A stretch of DNA of 64,000 nucleotides. It comes from Clostridia bacterium UC5.1-1C12 (GTDB taxonomy: Bacteria > Bacillota_I > Bacilli_A > Erysipelotrichales > Erysipelotrichaceae). The notes beneath the pieces were generated by a model that worked only from the letters and a program-made list of their open reading frames with translations, searched no databases and was not told the DNA's origin. The stretch is taken from positions 1 to 64,000 of the forward strand of contig BBZX01000002.1 of assembly GCA_001305055.1 (NCBI GenBank), written 5' to 3'. Below, in pieces: positions 9,627-18,821 of this stretch. The translations under genes were made by a program, and so were the position numbers. Positions within the stretch are counted from its first letter, which is position 1. The number at the start of each line of letters is the position of its first letter.

Positions 9627-10457
9627 ATGAAGAAATTATCTAAAAAGACTTTAAATAAATCATTCAGAAATTGGTATTACGGCCATCTGACTTGTTTCTC
9701 GCAGGAACATATGCAGACATTTGGTTATCTTTGTGCGATGCTGCCAATCATTGAAGAACTCTATGACACAAAAGAGGAACAGAAGGAAGCATTGGAAACC
9801 TACAAAGCCTTCTTTAATACAGAGCCGCAGCTGGGTACTGTCATCGTCGGTGTGACCGTGGGTTTGGAAGAAGCCAAGGCTAACGGCGAAGGCGTTACCG
9901 GTGATACGATCAACGGTCTGCGCGCAGGTCTGATGGGCCCCATTGCCGGCATCGGTGATTCATTGGTCGTTGGTGTATTGATTCCCTTGCTGTTGGGTAT
10001 TGCCTTAGGTTTATCAACCGATGGTTCACCAGTTGGCGCGATCTTCTATATCATCGCATGGAATTTAATTGTTACCTTAGGGATGCGGATGCTTTATTTC
10101 AAAGGCTATGAATTTGGCGGTAAGGCGGTGGAATTTCTTACCGGTGATAAAGCGATGGCGCTTCGTGAATCTATCATGATGCTGGGCAGTATGGTTATCG
10201 GTGCGGTTGCCGCGTCATGGGTATCTGTCAATACGGTATTTAAAATGATCAATGCTGAAACCGGTGAGGCCTTCCTTGATTTAAACGCTCAGATCAATTC
10301 AGTTCTGCCTAAGGGCTTAACCGCAGCTTTTGTGCTCTTTTGCTGGTATATGATTGCCAAAAAGAAAATGTCACCGATCAAAGTTATGTTGCTGCTTGTA
10401 GTAATTGCCTTTGTCGGCGTACTGATCGGTTTCTTTGATCCACAGCTTGCTTATTAA
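9627..10457 (+). CDS. PTS mannose-family EIID component
   Basis: EIID exists only in the mannose PTS family and forms the transport channel with EIIC. The chosen start is ATG 9627 after GAGGAGGATAT, giving 276 residues beginning MKKLSKKTLNKSFRNW. GLRAGLMGPIAGIGDS is the family signature, followed by a hydrophobic C-terminal half. The reading frame extends further upstream, but that part overlaps the EIIC gene. A terminator follows. Confidence 0.92.
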   Translation: MKKLSKKTLNKSFRNWYYGHLTCFSQEHMQTFGYLCAMLPIIEELYDTKEEQKEALETYKAFFNTEPQLGTVIVGVTVGLEEAKANGEGVTGDTINGLRAGLMGPIAGIGDSLVVGVLIPLLLGIALGLSTDGSPVGAIFYIIAWNLIVTLGMRMLYFKGYEFGGKAVEFLTGDKAMALRESIMMLGSMVIGAVAASWVSVNTVFKMINAETGEAFLDLNAQINSVLPKGLTAAFVLFCWYMIAKKKMSPIKVMLLLVVIAFVGVLIGFFDPQLAY

Positions 10458-10465
10458 CATAAATC

Positions 10466-10498
10466 AAAGTCTTTATCTTGAAAGATAAGGACTTTTTT
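10466..10498 (+). terminator. Terminator of the PTS operon
   Basis: AAGTCTTTATCTT pairs with AGATAAGGACTT around a short loop and is followed by TTTTTT. Confidence 0.9.
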
Positions 10499-10538
10499 AA
10501 ATCAGGTATTGTATAATGATGCTGCAAGGGGAGATTTT

Positions 10539-11510
10539 ATGAATGATAAAATAATGCGCCGGCTTTGCTTTGTACTATGTATGGTTTTATGTATTGCCGG
10601 GTTACTTAAATTTTATAATTTCAGTGAGGAACAGCTTGCCGATGGAAAGCAAAAACCGATACTGTTCGGTTCTACCTATATGACGCTGAATAATCCCTTT
10701 TTTGATGTGATCAATGAAGAAATGCGGAATGTGATCGAAGCAAACGGAGATGTATTGATCACGATGGATCCGCAGCTTTCACTTGATAAACAAATTGATC
10801 AGATTCATTATCTGATGGATCTGGGCTGCTCGGTTCTGATTGTCAATCCGGTAGACAGCAAGGGTCTGATCGATGTGCTGGCGGAAGCGAAGCAGCAAGG
10901 TATTATCATCATTGCCGTGGATACGAATGTTTACAACGGTCAGGATTTTGTTGATTATACCGTAGTTTCAGATAATTACCATGCCGGGCAGTTGTGTGCC
11001 GAAAATATGATGGCAACGCTCGATCAGGCACAGATCATGATTCTGCGTCATGACGCGGCTTATTCAGCAATTGAACGGATTCAAGGCTTTAAAGATGCTA
11101 TCAGCATGTATCCGCAGTATCAGATCACAGATGAAATCGAGTGTGAAGGACAGCTTGAAATCAGTATGCCGCTGATCGCACAGGCTATTAATGAGGGGAT
11201 GCAGTTTGATGTAGTCATGGCATTAAATGATCCTTCGGCGTTAGGTGCTGTCGCAGCTTTACAGGAAGCTGACAAACTTTCAGAGGTATTGGTGTATGGT
11301 GTTGACGGTACGCCGGAGGCAAAGGTCTTGGTCAAAGAGGGCTTCATGCAGGCGACAGTTGCGCAATATCCAAAGCGGATGGGTAAGAAAGCCGTAGAAA
11401 GTGCCTATCGGCTGTTAAATCATGAAAGCGGAATCGTGGAGGAAAAGATTCCGGTTACGATGATTAACGGCAGCAACATCGATGAATTTTCATTAGAAAG
11501 CTGGCAATGA
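10539..11510 (+). CDS. Membrane-anchored sugar-binding protein, RbsB-like
   Basis: This is a periplasmic-binding-protein type I fold (Peripla_BP_4), 323 residues from ATG 10539 after AAGGGGAG. An N-terminal hydrophobic segment (about residues 7-22) acts as anchor or signal; there is no good lipobox. Fold motifs are NPFFDVINEEM, VLIVNPVDSKG, DNYHAGQLCAENM and VVMALNDPSALGA. No permease or ATPase gene accompanies it. A histidine kinase starts one base after its stop, so it more likely presents a sugar to the kinase than to a transporter, as known for XylFII-LytS-type systems. The ligand is unknown. Confidence 0.82.
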   Translation: MNDKIMRRLCFVLCMVLCIAGLLKFYNFSEEQLADGKQKPILFGSTYMTLNNPFFDVINEEMRNVIEANGDVLITMDPQLSLDKQIDQIHYLMDLGCSVLIVNPVDSKGLIDVLAEAKQQGIIIIAVDTNVYNGQDFVDYTVVSDNYHAGQLCAENMMATLDQAQIMILRHDAAYSAIERIQGFKDAISMYPQYQITDEIECEGQLEISMPLIAQAINEGMQFDVVMALNDPSALGAVAALQEADKLSEVLVYGVDGTPEAKVLVKEGFMQATVAQYPKRMGKKAVESAYRLLNHESGIVEEKIPVTMINGSNIDEFSLESWQ

Positions 11511-11511
11511 T

Positions 11512-12819
11512 ATGAAAACGTATTTTTCAGACATTAAAAACCGACTGAGTTTTTCCTATCAAAGCATGGTCATGATCTGTTTCCTCCAGCTTGCGTTTCT
11601 CAGCGCTTTAATTGTGTTCAGTTCTCTGCATATTCTCCGGCATTATCAGGCAGCTGCTTTTCTGAAGCAAGTCAATGTCATTCCGATTGCTTATTATCGG
11701 GTGCCTTTCTATACTGCCGGCAGTTTTATTTTGCTGATGATTCTGCTGCGCCTGCGTTTTGTACTGAATGAAACATTCAGAAATACTTTATTCTTATTAA
11801 TTGCCGAACTAGCTGTCTGCTTCTTTATGATGTGGAGTTTATCCTTCAGCACCAATGATATTTTGCTGCTAGTCATCGCTAATATGGTTTCATTATCTAA
11901 AAAGCGACAATATCGAGGCCCATCTTTAGTTATTTATACGTTCATGTATCTGCTGACCAATACGAATGTAATTACGAATTTTATCCCTGTAACTGCTCTT
12001 GATGCTTACCTTGGTATCTATACGAGTCAGGCGGCTTCATTAATCATGGGTGTAAAAAATATACTTACTACGCTGTGTATCATATGTTTTATTGCGAATA
12101 TGCTGTTTCTAATTCAAAATCAGTTAGATGAAAGTAAGAAAATTCAACAATTAAATGAGGAACTGCAGAATTTGAATGAGGATTTAAAGGAATATGCCAA
12201 TGTGCGTGAAAAAATGGGCGAAACGCGTGAACGAAATCGTTTGGCTAGGGAGATTCACGATACCTTGGGACATACCCTGACTGGTTTATCGACAGGTCTT
12301 GAAGCATGCAGCGCCTTGGTGGACGTCAATCCAGAACTCGCCAAAAAACAGTTAACGCTATTAGGCAATGTGGCCCGTGATGGTTTAAAAGACGTTCGGC
12401 ATTCCGTCAATAAGCTGCGCCCGGATGCCCTTCAGAAGAAAACATTAAAGGAAGCATTAGCTACGATGATTGAGGAGTTTCATCAATCCAGCGGCGTACA
12501 GGTGCATTTTGCCTGTCATTTATCTTCTTTGGAATTTCAACAGGATGAGGAGGATACGATTTATCGCATCGTACAGGAAGGAATGACCAATGCCCTCCGT
12601 CATGGCAAGGCTACTGAAATTTATATCTCTTTTGGCATGGATCAGATGAATCTTGTCATTATTATTGAAGATAACGGCATCGGCTGTACGCATATTGTAG
12701 AGGGCTTTGGTCTGCATCATATGCAGGAGCGAGTGGCCTTGCTGCAGGGAACTTTAAGAGTTTACGGCGCGGATGGCTTTGTGCTAATCGTCGAATTGCC
12801 GATTCGAAAGGAGGCTTAA
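11512..12819 (+). CDS. Sensor histidine kinase, HisKA_3 (NarL-partner) type
   Basis: This is a 435-residue membrane sensor kinase. About six hydrophobic helices fill residues 15-205, with little extracellular sequence of its own. A coiled coil follows at 207-235. The phosphoacceptor is His249 in LAREIHDTLGHTLTG. The ATPase domain has EGMTNALRHGKATE (N box) and DNGIGC (G1). The poor extracellular domain suggests that the binding protein encoded just upstream supplies the ligand signal. Its partner is the next gene, the response regulator at 12822. Confidence 0.88.
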   Translation: MKTYFSDIKNRLSFSYQSMVMICFLQLAFLSALIVFSSLHILRHYQAAAFLKQVNVIPIAYYRVPFYTAGSFILLMILLRLRFVLNETFRNTLFLLIAELAVCFFMMWSLSFSTNDILLLVIANMVSLSKKRQYRGPSLVIYTFMYLLTNTNVITNFIPVTALDAYLGIYTSQAASLIMGVKNILTTLCIICFIANMLFLIQNQLDESKKIQQLNEELQNLNEDLKEYANVREKMGETRERNRLAREIHDTLGHTLTGLSTGLEACSALVDVNPELAKKQLTLLGNVARDGLKDVRHSVNKLRPDALQKKTLKEALATMIEEFHQSSGVQVHFACHLSSLEFQQDEEDTIYRIVQEGMTNALRHGKATEIYISFGMDQMNLVIIIEDNGIGCTHIVEGFGLHHMQERVALLQGTLRVYGADGFVLIVELPIRKEA

Positions 12820-12821
12820 TC

Positions 12822-13493
12822 ATGATTGAAGTAATGATTGCGGATGATCAGGAACTAATGCGTGACAGCTTGCATATCCTGCTTAGCACAAAAGCTGATA
12901 TTCATATCTGTTCATTAGTTAAAAATGGTAAGGAAGTATTGGCGCAGATTCCTGAAACGAAACCGGATGTGATTTTAATGGATATTCGAATGCCGGAATT
13001 GGATGGTGTCACATGCACCAAACTTGTAAAGGAAGCCTATCCAAAGATTAAAATTATTGTGCTGACAACTTTTGATGATGATGAGTATATTTATGATGCT
13101 TTAAAATATGGCGCCAGCAGTTATCTGCTTAAAGGTGTTTCTTTGGAAGAATTGTATCAGGCGATTCAAACGGTTCAAAATGGCGGCGCGATCATACATC
13201 CCAATGTCGCGGTTAAAGCGATGAAGATGTTTTCCGAAATGGCAAACAACACGCTGGAGCCGGAAACCCCGGAGGGGATCAAGACCTTAAGCAAAACGGA
13301 ATGGAAGATTCTTCAACAGGTGGGGAATGGCTTATCCAATCGAGAAATTGCCGATAAATTATGTTTCAGTGAAGGGACTGTGCGTAATTATATCAGTGTG
13401 ATTCTTGATAAATTAAGTCTTCGTGACCGCACTCAATTAGCGATATGGGCAGTACAGAATCACAAGCTGGTAAACAAAGAGGATCAGCGATGA
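12822..13493 (+). CDS. NarL/FixJ-type response regulator
   Basis: The protein has 223 residues. The receiver domain carries acidic D8 and D9, phosphoacceptor D54 (ILMDIRMPE), T82-type TTFDD and conserved lysine YLLKG. The C-terminal LuxR-type helix-turn-helix reads GLSNREIADKLCFSEGTVRN. The gene starts 2 bases after the kinase and its stop overlaps the next start (ATGA), so the set is one operon. The target promoters are unknown; the cre-controlled PTS operon just upstream is a reasonable guess. Confidence 0.93.
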   Translation: MIEVMIADDQELMRDSLHILLSTKADIHICSLVKNGKEVLAQIPETKPDVILMDIRMPELDGVTCTKLVKEAYPKIKIIVLTTFDDDEYIYDALKYGASSYLLKGVSLEELYQAIQTVQNGGAIIHPNVAVKAMKMFSEMANNTLEPETPEGIKTLSKTEWKILQQVGNGLSNREIADKLCFSEGTVRNYISVILDKLSLRDRTQLAIWAVQNHKLVNKEDQR

Positions 13494-14781
13494 AACGGTT
13501 AAAACTATGGCTGCCCTGCTTATGTGTAATGATTGCCGCGTTGATTCTTGTTTCTATTCCAAAACAGCAGAAATTAACGATTGGCATCTTCGCCGGCAGT
13601 AACTGGAATGTACCAAGCTCGGCAAGTGATGAACGCATTGAAAATGCCATTGCTGCTTTTAATGAAATATATCCTGATGTAAAGGTAGAATTTCAAAGCG
13701 GTATCCGTCCTGAATTGTATGAGGAATGGCTGTCTCGTCAAATCATCAATGATCAGCTGCCGGATGTCTTCTTTGTTCCTTCGCAGATGTTTTCATTGCT
13801 TGCGAATAATGGCAGCCTGGCTGATTTAACATATTTAAGTAATCACGATAATCGATTTAATAAAGAAGAATATTATGCCAATTCATTAAAGGAAGGAATG
13901 AAGGACAATAAACTGTACGCGCTGCCTTATGAAAGTGTGCCTACTTTAATGTTTGTGAATAAAACCCTCTTGGACAAGGAAGGCATTTCGATGCCGGACA
14001 GTGACTGGACATGGATGATTTTTATTCAATCTGCAATCAGATCAGCAAAGATACAAACGGTGACGGCATTCAGGATCAATTTTGTCATTATGATTATACA
14101 TGGGAGGATGCTTTATATAGCACCGGTGCAGCTTTCTATGATGAAGCGAACAATCAAGTTAATTTAAACAATGAGACAACCGCGGAAACAGTGGCTTTCA
14201 TGCGCAGGCTGAACGCACTAAATACGGAAAAGGTGACGGCAGAAATGTTTGATAAGGGGCAGGTTGCTTTTCAGCCGATGAATTACAGTGATTATCGAAC
14301 GTATATGCCTTATCCGTGGCGTGTAAAAAAATACTCAACCTTTGAATGGGATTGTCTCACAATGCCGGCGGGGGCAAGCGGCGGTAATATTTCGCAGATT
14401 GATACCTTGATGCTGGGCTTATCATCAAGAAGTAAAAATCAAGCGATGGCATGGGAATTCATGAAGCTGTTAAGCAGTGAACCGGCAATTCAAAGTGAAC
14501 TGGCCAAAAATTCACCAGCTGTATCGGTGCTTAAAAAGGTCATGCAATCATCTGAAGTCATTGATGCCTTAAAAGCAGATAATCCTGGCAGCAGCAGTTT
14601 TGAAATGACGATTCTGAATGATGTAATGGAACAGGGCATTGCAATACGCCGTACGGATCCATATAATCAGATTATTCAAATAGCAAACAGTCAGATTAAT
14701 GAATTAATGAATAATGAGGCTGATATTGAGAATGGGTTAGCCAGTATGCAGCGTCAGATAGATACATATCTAAGAAAGTAG
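13490..14781 (+). CDS. Extracellular solute-binding protein, family 1 (one frame break)
   Basis: This is an ABC-type sugar-binding protein fold (SBP family 1, MalE/UgpB-like). ATG 13490 overlaps the regulator stop. An N-terminal membrane segment covers residues 5-22. NEIYPDVKVEFQSG, LPDVFFVPSQMF and LYALPYESVPTLMFVNK are typical. A missing G near 14018 breaks the frame; beyond it DTNGDGIQDQF, a calcium-loop-like motif common in this family, and a normal C-terminus follow. Restored length is about 430 residues. No ABC permease lies nearby, so this second binding protein may also serve the kinase system. Confidence 0.85.
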
Positions 14782-14788
14782 GAATCTT

Positions 14789-15592
14789 ATGAAACAATTA
14801 AAAATGGTCGTTTTTGATGTAGATGGTACGCTTTATGATTTAGTTCGGCATGAAATACCGGCTTCCTGCATTGAAGCGTTAAAGGAAATGAAGGCAAATG
14901 GATATCTGTTTGTCATTGCAACAGGCCGTGCTCATTATGGTTTAGGCAAGGCGCTGAATGACTTGAATGCTGATTATATTCTGGCAATGAACGGCGGTGT
15001 TGTTGTTGATCATGAAGGAAAGGTAATCTCCCATCATGATTTCACGCAGGCTGATGTGAACCGCTTGAATCAATTCTGCACGGACAATGAAGCCGGCTTG
15101 ATCTGGAAATTCCTTGATGCGATGTATATTTATCAGCATCCTGAAAAGATTGACTGGCTGGCAGGTCAGATAAACAGTGATATTGGCCGTGATCCCTTTG
15201 TAGACTGTCCGCAGATGAATCGTCACCTGCGTGATGACGCGCCGCAGAGCGCCAGTGTTCATGTGCCGATTGAAAAGGTAGAGCAGGCTTTCAGTGTAAA
15301 TGACAGCATCGCTTTCCTCAGATATTCAGAAGATGGTTTTGACGTTGTGCCGAAGGGCATAAATAAAAGTGTCGGCTTAAAGGATCTGATGGATTATCTG
15401 CATTTAAGTCATGATGAGGTTGCCTGTATCGGTGATAACTATAACGATTTAGAAATGATGGAAACCGCCGGTACTGCGATTGCGATGGGAAACGCGATTC
15501 CAGAGGTAAAGGCTAAGGCTGATTTTACCACCACGGCATCCGATCAGGATGGGATTGCGAATGCGCTGAAATATTTGGGGTGCATTAAGTAG
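14789..15592 (+). CDS. Cof-type HAD phosphatase
   Basis: This cytosolic HAD hydrolase of the Cof/YidA subfamily (type IIB cap) usually removes phosphate from sugar phosphates or related metabolites. It has 267 residues. Motif 1 is VVFDVDGTLYD (nucleophile and acid aspartates), motif 2 the T in FVIATGR, the motif 3 lysine lies in GINKSVGLK, and motif 4 is IGDNYNDLEMM. It follows the binding protein by 7 bases, so it is co-transcribed with the sensor cluster. The substrate is unknown. Confidence 0.9.
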   Translation: MKQLKMVVFDVDGTLYDLVRHEIPASCIEALKEMKANGYLFVIATGRAHYGLGKALNDLNADYILAMNGGVVVDHEGKVISHHDFTQADVNRLNQFCTDNEAGLIWKFLDAMYIYQHPEKIDWLAGQINSDIGRDPFVDCPQMNRHLRDDAPQSASVHVPIEKVEQAFSVNDSIAFLRYSEDGFDVVPKGINKSVGLKDLMDYLHLSHDEVACIGDNYNDLEMMETAGTAIAMGNAIPEVKAKADFTTTASDQDGIANALKYLGCIK

Positions 15593-15611
15593 AAGCAGAT
15601 GTTTGATTAAA

Positions 15612-15651
15612 GAGGAGGCTGAGCTCAATGGATCGGGCAGCTTCCTTTTTT
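15612..15651 (+). terminator. Terminator of the sensor/HAD operon
   Basis: GGAGGCTG pairs with CAGCTTCC (one G-U pair) across a 16-base loop, followed by TTTTTT. Confidence 0.75.
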
Positions 15652-15832
15652 GATTATCTGACTTGCGTAAAAGGAGCAGTTTGTCTATGAAATAACAGGC
15701 TGAGTTTAGACAGCAATATAAGCTTAAATGAAATTCAACTTTACAATACTTGTATAATCCCTGTCAAAATTCAAGCTGAACTTGTAATATCAATTAGAAA
15801 GTTCAAGAGACACTTGTTGGTTTGTATGATAA

Positions 15833-15859
15833 AATATATTGATATAACAGCAATATATT
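15833..15859. promoter_or_regulatory. Inverted repeat before the antitoxin remnant
   Basis: AATATATTG (15833-15841) and CAATATATT (15851-15859) form a perfect 9-base inverted repeat with a 9-base gap. It lies just after an extended -10 (TGATAAAAT, about 15827-15835) and just before the antitoxin start. Position and symmetry suggest the autoregulatory operator of a toxin-antitoxin gene. Confidence 0.5.
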
Positions 15860-15879
15860 AATAAAGAGGAAGCCTGCAT

Positions 15880-16152
15880 ATGTCAAGTACGATCCAAATT
15901 AGAATCGATGATGATTTAAAGAAGTAGTCCGATAAACTTTTCAAAGACTTAGGAACTGATACAACCTCTGCACTTAGAATTTTCTTAGCTCAAGCTGCTG
16001 CAATTAATGATTTTCCATTTGTAATTAAGAGAAGTTCAGTTAATGTGCCTTCGCTGGCTGCTATGCCGGAGCAGGAAATATCAGAAAGAGTAAGCGCCGA
16101 ACAAAGCGCTCAGGGAAAACAAAGGGTGACAATGGCTTCATTTCTGATATAA
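15880..16152 (+). pseudogene. RelB/DinJ-family antitoxin with an internal TAG
   Basis: ATG 15880 after AAGAGGAAG opens MSSTIQIRIDDDLKK, then a TAG stop at 15925-15927. The same frame continues for another 74 codons with SDKLFKDLGTDTTSALRIF and DFPFVIKR, typical of RelB/DinJ antitoxins (ribbon-helix-helix). The family usually has a glutamine at the TAG, so a single CAG to TAG change explains it. No toxin gene follows: 16153-16319 is too short and holds only a terminator. It is a decayed orphan antitoxin, or a suppressed gene, which is less likely. Confidence 0.8.
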
Positions 16153-16249
16153 GGTCAAAGGATAGACTATAAATCATAACTGAAAATGAATTAGACAGTT
16201 ATTGATATATGCTTCGGCTGCTGTGAGATGCAAAGAAGCAGTACATATG

Positions 16250-16280
16250 AAAAAGAGTAGAAGCGCTACTCTTTTATTTT
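16250..16280. terminator. Bidirectional terminator between convergent units
   Basis: AAAAGAGTAG and CTACTCTTTT form a strong stem with T runs on both strands. It serves the minus-strand phosphatase gene ending at 16320 and anything arriving from the antitoxin remnant. Confidence 0.85.
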
Positions 16281-16319
16281 GGACAATACAGTCCATAATT
16301 AATTGTTTCTGAAAACAAG

Positions 16320-17099
16320 CTAATTCCCGCTTGCGAGACAATTCAGATAGGCAGTCAGTTCTTTTAAGGTGTTTAATTCAAAGATCTGATTTGGGCGGTG
16401 AATCTTAGGATAAGGATTCATCCAGATCGTAGCAGCGCCTAAGGCTTTAAGCTGAAACAGATCATTATAATAGTGGTCACCGATCATCGTAATAGTTTCA
16501 ATGTCATCTAAGATTTGCGGGTTATAGGCTTTAATCGCATCCATTAAACCATAAGGTTTATGACAATCGTACAGGATAACTGAAAATGCGTCGGTTAAGC
16601 CGAGCTTTTCAATGAATTCATGAGCGGTATCCTCAGGGGAATTAGTCAGCAGACAAACTGTCATCTTCTCATTGCATCGTAGGATGGCATCATTTAAGGC
16701 GTGATTTACTTCCAGACGCTTTAACTGCCGGCTGCGTGTATGATAGAAAGCCTTTTGGGCGGTTTGTTCATCAATACCGATACATTTGCCGATCAAGGTC
16801 AGCACAGCCCATAAATCACCAAGATAGAGCAAGTGAGGATCATTATTCAGAGTCACTTTTACAGTCTCCAAATGAGCCAGCATATCCGTCAGCTCCGTCA
16901 TTGTCTGCGCGTGTTTTTCAGGCAATTGTATCTGAGTATTCATGCGCAGAATTTCTCCCTGCGTGATCAGTTCACATAATTCATGAAGATGTTTAAGCTC
17001 AAATCGGGAATCATTTCTTAAAATATATTCAAAATAAACAAGATCAAAATCAAGATCCTGATACACTGTTCCATCACAATCTAAGATTATTGTTTTCAT
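16320..17099 (-). CDS. HAD-family phosphatase of the Ugp-like cluster
   Basis: The 259-residue HAD hydrolase has motif 1 ILDCDGTVYQD at the N-terminus, motif 2 CLLTNSPED, a lysine in DCHKPYG and motif 4 MIGDHYYNDL. The cap lies between motifs 1 and 2. ATG is at 17099, two bases from the end of the permease gene, so it is the last gene of the minus-strand transport operon. A role in removing phosphate from the product released by the neighbouring hydrolase is an inference from position. The substrate is not known. Confidence 0.82.
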   Translation of the reverse strand: MKTIILDCDGTVYQDLDFDLVYFEYILRNDSRFELKHLHELCELITQGEILRMNTQIQLPEKHAQTMTELTDMLAHLETVKVTLNNDPHLLYLGDLWAVLTLIGKCIGIDEQTAQKAFYHTRSRQLKRLEVNHALNDAILRCNEKMTVCLLTNSPEDTAHEFIEKLGLTDAFSVILYDCHKPYGLMDAIKAYNPQILDDIETITMIGDHYYNDLFQLKALGAATIWMNPYPKIHRPNQIFELNTLKELTAYLNCLASGN

Positions 17100-17101
17100 A
17101 C

Positions 17102-17923
17102 TTATCCTTTCAGGCCGCCGCGGGCAACACCATTGACAATATATTTTCTGGCAAGTAAGAAGAGCAGAATCATCGGAATGACTACGATTGCCGCCGCGGC
17201 CATCATGCGTTCAGTTTTAGCGCCGCCTTCGGTGACGAATGCATAAAGACCAAAAGGCAGTGTTCTGACGGCGGGTGAATTGGTTGCCAGCATAGGCCAT
17301 AGAAAACTGTTCCAGCAGGCTATTGCATTCAACAGGGTAATTGTTACTAAAGAAGGCTTAGCCATCGGTACCATGATCTTCCAAAGATATTTCCAATTGG
17401 AGCAGCCATCAATGCGCGCTGCCTGATATAAAGAGTCAGGAATACTGGCGAAAAAATTACGCAGGATGTAAGTATAAAAAATACTTGATGTAAAGGGAAT
17501 AATCAATGCGATGATCGTATCATGAATGTCCCAGGCGACAATGGTTCGATAATTGGTAATGATCAGCATCTCAAAGGGAATCATCATTAATGCGAGCAAA
17601 AGTGAAAATAAGAGATCACGGCCGGGGAACTGCAGTCTTGAGAATGCAAAGGCGGCTAGGATCGTTGTAAATCCACAGCATACTATACAGCAAATGGTGA
17701 CGATGACAGAATTGATAAAATAAGTTGCGAAGGGAGCTGTTTCAAGGGCAAACTTAAAGTTATCCAGATTGAAGCCGGCAGGCAGCCATACTGGCGGGAA
17801 TTGAGTAATCTCGGCAGAGGTTTTAAAAGCTCCGCTGATCATCCAATAAAAAGGCAGAACCATTAAAGCTGCTCCCATGAATAAAAAGAGATAGATCCCT
17901 GTGCGGCTGAATTTGGATTTCAT
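17102..17923 (-). CDS. ABC sugar/glycerophosphate permease, UgpE/MalG-like
   Basis: This is an inner membrane permease of the carbohydrate-uptake-1 class, 273 residues. Six membrane helices are expected. The cytoplasmic EAA loop reads YQAARIDGCSNWKYLWKI. The chosen start is at 17923 (MKSKFSRTGIY) after AAGGGAGGG; the open frame extends further up but overlaps the partner permease. It ends two bases before the HAD gene. Confidence 0.88.
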   Translation of the reverse strand: MKSKFSRTGIYLFLFMGAALMVLPFYWMISGAFKTSAEITQFPPVWLPAGFNLDNFKFALETAPFATYFINSVIVTICCIVCCGFTTILAAFAFSRLQFPGRDLLFSLLLALMMIPFEMLIITNYRTIVAWDIHDTIIALIIPFTSSIFYTYILRNFFASIPDSLYQAARIDGCSNWKYLWKIMVPMAKPSLVTITLLNAIACWNSFLWPMLATNSPAVRTLPFGLYAFVTEGGAKTERMMAAAAIVVIPMILLFLLARKYIVNGVARGGLKG

Positions 17924-17925
17924 GC

Positions 17926-18821
17926 TTATCCCTCCCTTGACGCGCGCTTCTGCAGCCATAATTGAAGCATCGTGAAACAGAAAATAATGACAAAGAGTAT
18001 CATGGCTGCCGCCGCTGCATAGCCATATTTAGGCGGTGTGAGTCCACGGAATTGATAATAAATATAATAAACGACAGTAAATAAATTATAGGCAACACCC
18101 GGCCCGTTGAATAATGGAAACAATTCATTAAAGACTTTAAATGCGCTGATCGTATTAACAATTAAAACGAGAAAAATGGTCGGCGCTAATAAGGGAATGG
18201 TAATCTTAAAGAAGATCCTTAGGGGACTGGCGCCATCGATGCGGGCCGCAGTATTATACAGGGGATCAATATTCTGTAAACCGGAGAGTAATAAGATTAT
18301 CGTAAAAGGAAGAAGGCTCCAGATGCCGTAGATCACAAGCGCCAGAAAATTATTACCGGCACTTTGCAGCCAGTTGATACTTTCGAAGCCGAATAGATTC
18401 AGAAAGAAATTAATCAAACCACTGTTATAGTTAAACATGAATTTCCATGCCAGACCGACGGCAGTTACCGAAGTAACCATCGGTAAGAAGTAGGCAGTCT
18501 GAAGCAATGCTTTAAACTTGATATTTTGATTCAGCAAGGTTGCGAGTACGATAGCAAGACATGTGGAGATAGGAATAACGGTTAATACATATTTGAATGT
18601 ATTGATGATTGCCTGCTGAAAATAAGGATCACTTAATACCGTGGTATAGTTATCCAAGCCAAAGCCGCTGAAGGCACCGGTCAGATACTTATAATTTTCT
18701 TTAAAGGACATGATAAAGACGTTGATCATCGGATAAAGGGTAAAGATGATAACACCTATCAAGAAAGGCGCCAGATACAGATAAGGTGAAAGGGTTTCTT
18801 TCAGATTGCGTCTTTTTTCAT
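17926..18821 (-). CDS. ABC sugar/glycerophosphate permease, UgpA/MalF-like
   Basis: This partner permease has about 298 residues. LSPYLYLAPFLIGVIIF opens the first helix, and the EAA loop reads YNTAARIDGASPLRIFFKI. ATG at 18821 overlaps the ATPase stop (ATGA) and follows a GGGGAG site, but the frame from it fails unless one A is added to the A run (18812-18817, plus strand TTTTTT); then it reads MKKRRNLKETL. Otherwise the frame opens upstream at 18870 inside the ATPase gene. I prefer the overlap start with a one-base deletion. Confidence 0.84.
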
